DNA from: Tetracentron sinense
Lineage: Eukaryota > Streptophyta > Magnoliopsida > Trochodendrales > Trochodendraceae
NCBI GenBank assembly: GCA_015143295.1
Contig: CM026568.1
Location: 30,636,441-30,700,440, forward strand
Length of the DNA stretch: 64,000 nt
Direction of reading: 5' to 3'
Part shown: one piece after another, positions 56,385-64,000 of the stretch
How positions within the stretch are numbered: the stretch's first letter is position 1
Layout: the number at the start of each line of letters is the position of its first letter
The notes under the pieces: generated by a model
What the model was told of the DNA's origin: nothing
The model's database searches: none
Seen by the model: the letters and a program-made list of their open reading frames with translations, nothing else
Position numbers and translations under genes: made by a program

Positions 56385-56835
56385 TAGGGCTGTAAACAGG
56401 TTGGATTCGGATCGGAATTGCCTAGATCCGAATCCAATCCGATTAAGAATCCGACATATCCGAATATGATCCGAGATCCGCCGGTTCATGAAGTAATCAA
56501 TCTGAATCCGAATCCGATTCGATTAAGGTTAAATTAAAAAAAAATTCTATTTTAATAATATAAAAATATAATAGTACCTTAATTAACTCTAATTAATGTT
56601 AAATTTTTTTAATTAATATTTTATGCATAGAAAATCTATGTAATATATTTAAAATGATTTTTAAAAAAATTATTATAATCAAATCGGATTTTAATCAGAT
56701 AGGATCACCATATATCCGGATCCAATCCGATTATAATCGAATTACACCGATATGATCCAACGGATCACATATAGGGTCCAAAGTCCAGCTAATCTGATCA
56801 GATTCAGATCCTGATCCGATCCATTGACAACCCTA
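56385..56835. mobile_element. hAT element (TAGGGCTG...ACAACCCTA)
   Basis: The ends TAGGGCTGTAAACAGG and CCATTGACAACCCTA are inverted repeats. They are flanked by GTTCACAC (56377-56384) and TTCCACAC (56836-56843), 8 bp with two mismatches. Subterminal repeats are GGATCCGAATCC-like on both strands around an AT-rich centre. No coding capacity. Confidence 0.75.
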
Positions 56836-56999
56836 TTCCACACTGACCCACTCGAAAATTTTCCTACGGACACTAGGGTAAGTCGAAGATTGGTAGTTGA
56901 ACACGCAACCACAAGGAGCAAACCTAAGATACTAGCCAATTGCACCAACCCTTGGTGGGTTCATGCACAAAATAAACAAGACTAGTAGGATGTAGAAAG

Positions 57000-57941
57000 T
57001 AGGGCTGTATTCAGGCCAGGCTTGGCCAAGCCCGGCTCGGCTTGAATTAGTTTGATCTCGGCCCGAAGCCCGGCTCGGCCTGAAATCCTGATCGATTGTG
57101 CAGCCCGAAGCTTGGCCCGAAAAAAAAAACTTGGCTTGAAGCCCGGCTCGGCCCGAATTGATTCAAGCTCAAGCCAGGCTTTGCTTGGCTCGAGCTCGGC
57201 TTGAATCCTTTTTTTTTTTTTAAATAATAAAATTTTATATTATTTATATCTCTACTATTATAATGCAAGAAAGGTGGATAGCGTTACCTAAAAATATATC
57301 TTTAAAAGTATATTTCTAGATTAGATAAGTATTTTAGGGTATTATATTAATTTAAAAATAACTAACCACATCTCTACTAATTAGGAGCTATTTTAGGAGA
57401 TTGGGATAAGAGAACACGAGAGTGTATTATATGTGTAGGTTAACTCTCCTAGATCTTCTCCTAATAAGGATCCCGTTCCAAAGGAAAAGGTTTTACCATT
57501 ATCCTCTCCTAAATTTTTTCCTATAATAATAATCTATTAAATCCCACAATAGTTAAATTCATTGTTTACGGTTACTTCATGTTCATATAAAAATTTATTT
57601 ATCATTTAATTTAATAACTTATAATCGTTTGGACAGTACACTCACGTGCATCGCACGTGCCTTCCACTAGTATATAATAATGATATATATATATTATTTT
57701 TTAAAAAATAATATTCGAGCCGAGCCGAGTTCGGGCCGGGCCGAACCTCAATCGAGCCGGGCTTCAAGCTGGGCTGAGCCGCACAGGGGTGGGCTTGAGC
57801 TTGGCTTGAATTAGCTTTCGGGCTTTTTTTTAGGCTTGGCTTGGCTTGTTCGAGCCCAAAATTTCGGGCCGATCTCGGGCCGAACCGGGCCGAGCCGAGC
57901 CGAGCCGCATCAACGGGCCAATCGAGCTTTGTGCAGCCCTA
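57000..57941. mobile_element. hAT element (TAGGGCTG...CAGCCCTA) hosting a Helitron
   Basis: Ends TAGGGCTGTATTC and TTTGTGCAGCCCTA are flanked by a perfect 8-bp duplication GTAGAAAG (56992-56999 and 57942-57949). The interior is dense in GGCCCGA, GCTCGGCTTG and AGCCGAGC motifs. The Helitron at 57249-57670 interrupts the AT-rich centre, so the original hAT element was about 520 bp. Confidence 0.92.
57249..57670 (+). mobile_element. non-autonomous Helitron nested in a hAT element
   Basis: It starts A|TCTCTACTATTATAATG and ends CACGTGCATCGCACGTGCCTTCCACTAG|T. The 3' end has a perfect 7-bp stem (CACGTGC / GCACGTG, 3-bp loop), a short spacer and CTAG, the canonical Helitron terminus. 422 bp, no coding capacity. 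The 3' tip matches the minus-strand Helitron at 52971. Confidence 0.9.
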
Positions 57942-57949
57942 GTAGAAAG

Positions 57950-58589
57950 GCCTCCGAAAAAATATATTGGTCAACTAAATAACGAGTGCAAGACCTTTTC
58001 TTTTACCTATAAGAAATAGACAAATCCAGATCTAATAAATGAGGAGGCATCATTAATAGATTCACAAGTAAATTAAAAAAAAGAAATAAAGGAAATGGAT
58101 TCATGCAGACAAGTAACTAGTGTTGAACGATGGTTTATGGTCATTGGACTTGCCTCAGCGTGCTAACATGAGTCTAATATGGATACTAAGTCTTGTCCTT
58201 ACCGTGAAGGTTAGTAGGAGTCTCATAGTTGATAAAGGGAAAAATCATAGTCTTCTCAGGTGCCTCGACTCTCCCCTTTTGAACGGATAACAATACAAAG
58301 AGAAATTGTTATTCAAGACTAAAAGCTATGGCATATATACGAAAAGAATCCATATATAAACTTATATAATTTGTTACTTAAAATAATTAAACAACTATTC
58401 TAAAAACCATACCAAATATCAAAAAAATTCATCCAGTTTGTTTATACCATGCTCCAACACGTCAGTTTAGATAAATAATAGATTAATAACACTCTCTCTC
58501 TCACACACAGAGAGCATTGTCCTCTCTCAATCTTTGTAGATCTAAGCCCCCCAAACCCTAGACCTATCTCTCACAGCATCTACATGCAA
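57950..58589. other. intergenic, nothing recognised
   Basis: AT-rich DNA. A (CT)n/(CA)n patch lies at 58493-58510. No gene signal. Confidence 0.35.
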
Positions 58590-59350
58590 GGGTGTAGATG
58601 CCTTGAACTTTGAAAAAAAATTATACTATGTTGTCTAACTATTTAATCGGGCATAGATATGGGGCAAGGGGGCAGCTGCCCCATGAACTTTAAAAAAAAA
58701 AAACTATATTATTTAAGAACAATAATTCCCTCCTCGGGGCGAGATTTAGATTATTCATCCTCGACCTCACAAATCCCCTTTAACTGCCCTTTAACTATGG
58801 TTAATATTTTTTAGCCCCTCTGGCTATTTTTTAAACTAAGGTTAGATGATTTAGTTGGACGGGTTAGTGAATCTTAACCCCAATTAAAGGGAGTTTAAAA
58901 GAGGGACATGTGGCCAAAAAAGGGGGTGAGGCGACTTCTCTCCTCCTAGCCCGAGGAGAGGATTATTTTCTATTATTTAATAGGATGTAACAATGGGTCC
59001 TATTGAAGTTTTTTTTTAAAATATATTTGTAGTATGTTATTTAATTATTTAACAGGGTATAGCCATGAGTAAATGTCTCAATAAACAAGGAAAAATAATT
59101 TTAAAAAAAAAAGAAAAAAGGAGAGAACAATACATACAGGTTATGTACAAAACATAACGAGGATATTGCCCACCAAATTCATTCTCAATAAAAAAAAGAA
59201 AAAAAGGGGGGCTATGCATCTAACCCCCCCACCCCTAAATTCAAAATATTTTTGCACTACCTAATCATTCTTTTAAAATTCATCAATAATTATTAACATT
59301 TTTAATCAACCATCACTTGCTCCTACATGAAAATCCTATCTCCGCTCCGA
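58590..59350. mobile_element. decayed hAT element related to 13685-14657
   Basis: TGCCTTGAACTTTGAAAAAAA...ATTTAATCGGGCATAGATATGGGGCAAGG and ACATGAAAATCCTATCTCCGCTCC resemble the inner and right-end parts of the CAGGGGCGGAGCC element. The terminal repeats are mutated and no duplication could be assigned. It hosts the MITE at 58716-58970. Confidence 0.55.
58716..58970. mobile_element. MULE-type MITE (CTCCTCGG family)
   Basis: AGAACAATAATTCCCTCCTC at the left faces CCGAGGAGAGGATTATTTTC at the right. It is flanked by a perfect 9-bp duplication TATTATTTA (58707-58715 and 58971-58979). The core has GAATCTTAACCCCAATTAAAG and GGGACATGTGGCC. Sister of 36003-36242, and nested in a decayed hAT element. 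Confidence 0.85.
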
Positions 59351-60835
59351 ACCTTTGCCATCCTAGATAGAGGGGCAGATGTCAATATGGTCCAATGCTA
59401 GTCCCATTTCCGTGGCAATACTCGGTATTGCTGGTAAGGGAACGCTCTCTTAGTGGATTCAAGAAGGTTGTATGGTTAGCATTCCCTTAGTAAGCAGATG
59501 ACTCATGAGATCATGCCAGAACGTGGGCTGTTACCTATAAAGGGTGACGGTGGGCGACACAAATACTAACATGAGCCGAACCATACACTGTACTAATTAT
59601 TTTGAGTGTTTATGTGGTGGGAGGCTCTATTTTCCTTTGATATTGTACCATTGTTTTCTATGTTATAGGAAGCAATAAATACAGTTTGTTTCCTTCTCAA
59701 AATATTGTCCCTTCGTCTCACCAAAAGCCAAACAACCACTGAAAGGCCTCATTGATTTCGAAGTTTATCTCCATAGGGCTGGACTCTGCTTCTACCAACC
59801 CAACTCCTACATTTGGACAAATGATGAAAAAAAAAACTATTATCACGAAAAAAGAAGAAGGAGATATTTTTGAATATATTTATTTAAAACAACATAACAT
59901 TACATCATATAACAAGCTTTAATAGTTTATCTGAATGCTTCACTTCATGTGTATCCACAATTTTTCACACGTGTAGATGGATCTTACAGATTAAGATGGC
60001 CATCGTCCATCAAATTATTTTTTTTAGTTTTCTTTTTTCCATTATGGCTACCAAATCCTTTATCCTTTAATTTTTTTTAAAAAATCTGTCTTAGCACTGC
60101 TTTGGACTGTCCATTAGGTTGTGGTGAATAGGCAACCTACTACATCACCAAAAAAAACTTTAAGTCTTTAAGGAAGGGAGCAAGTGAGTTTATCCTGACT
60201 TGCAAAACATTGCACTTCATCAAGTTTATCTTTTAATCCTAATTAAGTTTCCAATTGTGCTTTAGATGATTATTTCGGATGTTTACTACCACGTGTGACT
60301 AGAATATTTCTTCTATAAAATTCTGGTTGGAGCTTACTTTTCAAAACAGAAAAGTGATAAAGTTTTTGTAATTCTATTTTTGTTTTTCATGGAAATAAAA
60401 ATATCCGGTGAAAATATTGTCTCAAGCATAAGCTAGAAAATTGCTTTGGACTTTCACATATCATGTGATAATAAAAGGGAAAAAGTCATTTCATTTTCTT
60501 CATATTTTTTTTGAGAAATGCTAGTTCTAATCTTAGTCAAATTCTATTCTCAGTCTTCACCAAATCACTTGTCCCTTCTTGATGAGAGAGTGCTTTAACC
60601 ACCATAACTGATTTGAAAATGGATAGGTGGTTGGTGGAGGCTGAGAGTAGGGAATGCACGCCTTTTTTTTTTTTTACTTCTCCCACTTAATATCTCTTTC
60701 TTTTATTGCCTCATGCCGGATGATGTGCGGAGCACGAGATCAATTTTCAGCATCTTCAATAGACAATCCCATGGCGAAGGTTTTTGGTGGAAGAAAGTGA
60801 GTTAAAAAAAGAACAGAAAGTGTACGCTAGCATTA
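59351..60835. other. intergenic, no gene recognised
   Basis: Near 60670-60720 there is a scrap (CTTCTCCCACTTAATATCTC) of the core shared by the GGCTTCGG-type MITEs. Nothing else is supported. Confidence 0.4.
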
Positions 60836-61225
60836 CCCACTCCATTTTATCTCTCTCTCCCTCTCATCTTCCCCTATTTTAGCGATTCCTTGTCTTGTTC
60901 CAATTTTCTCTTTTTCTCCTCCAACTGAGAGAGAGAGAGAGGCGTGAAAAACGTTTCGCCATTTTTTGTCAAAGGCGAAACTTTGAAAAAATTCGGTCAC
61001 AGTGACCATTGACGAGAGTCAGAAGAGCTCGAGAGAGTATTCTGTTATCATCAGTGGCGGAGGAGTCGAAGAAGATCAGAAATATGAAGCTGCCCTTTTT
61101 TTGTAGAGGTTTTTCATCTCTAAACGGACAGATTCATTTCTGGCGCGACTGTAATTGAGAATTAAAGAGCTCTCTCTGGTAGTAATACCATCGGTTCGTA
61201 TCGGCATCGTAGAAATCTGTTTTTT
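60836..61225 (+). promoter_or_regulatory. possible 5' leader and first intron start of a gene continuing rightwards
   Basis: A CT-rich block (CATTTTATCTCTCTCTCCCTC), then (GA)n, then mixed GC-richer sequence resembles a plant promoter/5' UTR. It is followed by T-rich, intron-like DNA from about 61220. A short upstream frame begins MKLPFFCRGF at 61084. No main coding exon is visible in the remaining 2.8 kb, so this is a weak inference. Confidence 0.25.
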
Positions 61226-61845
61226 TTTTTTTTAAATGCGATCGTGATCTCCGTCTATGTCTTTATGCTTTTGATTCACTCAGCGTGGAAATGTGGTTAT
61301 TGTATTCGCTTATCTAGGTAATTTTGCGTAATTTGCTTAGATTTTGATGGGAATTGAACGATGTGGCGATTAATTGCCGATTTAGGGTAGCCGCATTACC
61401 AAAATTGATTTGATTTTGTTTGTATTATGCTCTTGATATAGTGATTTATTCTTAGTTTGATTGTCTTTGTTTATCTACACCTGAAAATTTAAACCGTAAT
61501 TTAATTTGCTATTGAAAATTCTTGGAGGGAATTGGAATTGTTGTACATCAAAACAGAATTTTTAGAGTAAATATGCGAGGAAAAGGTTTTTTTTTTTGTG
61601 TCAATTAATGTTACTATTAGATGCTATTAGTCTCTTCAAAAGACAGCCATAAGGCTGCAATTGATGTCTTATGGGAGATTAAATGATCCTAGGAAGAGCA
61701 GAATTTTATTCTCTATTTGATGTGGGTAGTTTCAAGGGCCATGTCCGCCTATTTTGTGAAAATTTTAAATAACAGAGTTGGAATGAATGTGATTTCATAC
61801 TGTTGCATGTGTAAGAGTTGTATTTTTCTCTTTTATATTAAGAAA

Positions 61846-62468
61846 CTAGTAAACACCCCGTGCAATGCACCGGTAGATGAGAAGAAAAAGATTAAAAAGT
61901 GAAAAGACAATGTCTATTTGTCACATTTAAATGAAATCATAGAAGATAATAATCCAAAATAACACTAATGAAGAAAACATATTTTAATCTATGTTTTATA
62001 ATGAGTGCTGAGAAGTGGACCGCAATGTGTCCTTCCTAGCTGACTGTAATGTACCCGTGTCCCTTTTAACTGCTTTTTAACTATGATTAAGTTTAATTAA
62101 ATTATGATTATTATTTTTTATTTTCTTTTATTTCTTTCGAAAAACTAACCACTTTTTTTTGTTGTTGTTGAATTGGCCATGATATTTATTATTAATTAAG
62201 TGGGGTTCATAACCCCTTTTTCATAATAGGGGTTATTCATTAATAATAAAGTAGTGTTTAAGAAAAAGTAATTAAATGAGAATAGAGACGTGACAACAAT
62301 TTAAAGCAAGAATGGAGGATTTGCACAACTTATATAACAATGACATATAAAAGATAAAGAGTATTTGTAACTCATGCCCCCCAAAAAAAAAGTTTATATT
62401 CAAATATTAATTAATGGCAATTCATTTCTTAGAAAAAAAAAACATTCAAATCGAAGCATTGTTAGAGA
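61846..62468 (-). mobile_element. Helitron-like element, reverse orientation (far end uncertain)
   Basis: On the minus strand the sequence ends CCGGTGCATTGCACGGGGTGTTTACTAG|T (plus 61846): a near-perfect hairpin followed by CTAG before T, the Helitron 3' signature. The start is not certain; A|TCTCTAACAATG at plus 62468 is one candidate. AT-rich interior, no coding capacity. Confidence 0.55.
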
Positions 62469-62759
62469 TATGAGGGTTGTGAAATATCACTTTTTAAAGA
62501 GCTCTATTGCCTAAGCTAACTTCTGACAATCTGACTCTACTGATGTATTTCGATCACAAAAAAAAAAAGAGAGAGAGAACCGGATGATGATTTCCTCATG
62601 TGGCCTACCTTTAAAATTAGGCACGAAAGTAAAAGTAATAGAGAAGGAGACAGATGACACAGTAGGGACAAAAAGTTGGATCTCTCTTTGATTTGGAAAT
62701 TCATATGATGCTATGAAGAGGTGTCCCCCATGCTGCCTTTGCCATAGACGTGCTAATTA

Positions 62760-62967
62760 GGGATCGGATTTGGTCTTGCAAGAGCAAGACCAAAACTGTC
62801 TTGCTTGTGGGAGAAAACCGACATGTGGCGATAAGTCATTCCATTTTCCCGCTTGTTTTTGACTTCTCTCCATTTGATTTTTTTTTTCCTTTTTATCGCC
62901 ACATGTCCAAAGCTGAACCAAGGCAATATGGTTTGGGTCTTGCGAGAGCAAAACCAAGTCCAATCCT
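62760..62967. mobile_element. small MULE-like MITE
   Basis: GGGATCGGATTTGGTCTTGC at the left faces GCAAAACCAAGTCCAATCCT at the right. Flanks TGCTAATTA (62751-62759) and TGCTAATAC (62968-62976) agree at 7 of 9. The core GACATGTGGCGATAAGTC / TATCGCCACATGTCC is related to the MITE in DXR intron 5. Confidence 0.72.
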
Positions 62968-62976
62968 TGCTAATAC

Positions 62977-64000
62977 AGGTGGAACCACCATTTGATGGAT
63001 TCCAACAATCAAAGTGATGGGCTAATTCTAGAGATGATATAAATTGTATTGGTGATTGGACAATCCAAAGACAAGAAAAAAAGTACAGAGAAATCACCTA
63101 AAAGATCTATGTACAATATGCCAGAGATATCTCCTTTGTGAGGATGGATCACCTCGATATGTGCAATGAATGGCAGAGGCAGGGAGGCCAGTTCCACCTC
63201 TTATAGATGATGGTATTAGACCGCCGGGAAAATGCACCAAACCGCAACATTGGAGAAGATAAACAATGAACGATTGTATTTTTGAAAAGAGGATATGAAA
63301 TATTTAAATCACCCAATTAATTAAACCCAATAAAGTGAATGATCTACATGAGTACAGACTAAAACACATAAGAAAATGGCAAAAGAAAAATATTAAAATA
63401 CATCTACAACCTTCCAGCACTCCGTAGTCCAAACCACTTTCCTATCTAACAGCTCCTTCACATGGCTTCAACACGGGGATTTTGGGAGGATATATACCCT
63501 GTCTATTTCGCACACTATTTTCCGGATCTCAAATTAAGAAAAAAATGTTTGTGGGGGGAAGATATAGCAAGAGGAGATGGAGAGTTGTTATAACAGTGGG
63601 GGATGAATCAATGAGACAGAGGTTTCATTGGGGGTGAGAATGCAGGGAATAAATGGGAAGGGAGTGGGGATACATGGAAGGAGGGAGAGATTTAATGCTT
63701 TTCAAGAAGAAAAATAGTTCATGTACTTGGGATATGAGGTGAAATGGCTAACCACCTGTCTTCAAAGAAATATATGGATGAGAGATTTCGTAACGTGTGT
63801 GTGAGGGGGAATTAATGAAAAAGAGAAAACAAAGAAATAGATGGATGAGAGGTTTTGTAACGTGTGTGTGAGGGGGAATTAATGAAAAAAAGAAAACGTG
63901 TGAGAAGGGGTAAATGAGAGACAATTGAAATCTGAAAATTGTGGGTCCCATTTGTAAAGGGAATATGTTGACGTGGCTTCACAATAGAAAAAGGGTCCTA
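62977..64000. other. intergenic with a 67-bp tandem duplication
   Basis: CAAAGAAATA.ATGGATGAGAG...GAATTAATGAAAAA is present at 63763-63829 and again at 63830-63897. The surrounding purine-rich sequence resembles 960-1500. No gene is recognised to the end of the window. Confidence 0.6.

Noticed and set aside
62753-63097. A 114-codon minus-strand frame and overlapping frames
   Set aside because: Most of the frame covers the inverted repeat of the MITE at 62760-62967; no domain is visible.

Overview
The window is nuclear DNA from a flowering plant. The evidence is AT-rich intergenic sequence, genes split by long GT-AG introns, a plastid-targeted enzyme gene, plant-type LTR retrotransposons (including Sirevirus-like remains), SINEs, Helitrons and many small TIR elements. 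I cannot place it below angiosperm level with confidence. Only two intact protein-coding genes are visible.

Region by region. (1) 1-18.0 kb is repeat-dominated. It holds a possible last exon at the extreme left edge, hAT elements with 8-bp target duplications, two decayed Sirevirus 3' regions (one split by a ~2.4 kb reverse-strand LTR-like insertion), a GGT minisatellite inside a TIR element, SINEs and nested MITEs. (2) 17.9-31.1 kb holds the main gene, DXR (1-deoxy-D-xylulose 5-phosphate reductoisomerase, plus strand, 12 coding exons, 469 residues). Its upstream region is formed by two tandem MULE-type MITEs that end 181 bp before the start codon, and its introns carry at least four more TIR elements. 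(3) 31.1-42.6 kb is intergenic: a reverse-strand solo LTR whose U3 contains a phased array of short palindromes, a small Helitron, MITEs and tandem duplications. (4) 42.665-43.558 kb is an intronless DUF1645-family gene on the minus strand. (5) 44-49.3 kb is intergenic, with a ~1.1 kb TIR element carrying an unidentified reading frame and a second copy of the MITE at 40.2 kb. (6) 49.3-52.2 kb, minus strand, is an unprocessed pseudogene of an ALA4-7-type phospholipid flippase (P4-ATPase), interrupted by a copia-type solo LTR with a perfect 5-bp duplication. (7) 52.7-64 kb is again mobile-element sequence: Helitrons, hAT elements, a possible large LTR with telomere-like repeats, and possibly the 5' leader of a gene that would continue to the right.

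DXR makes MEP for plastid isoprenoids; the DUF1645 gene is unrelated as far as the sequence shows. I found no gene cluster and no novel multi-gene system. The most notable signals are in the mobile DNA: MITEs with different terminal repeats share one subterminal module that carries a CACGTG (G-box) motif, one such element lies ~250 bp upstream of the DXR start codon, and a 23-bp-phased palindrome array lies in a retrotransposon LTR.
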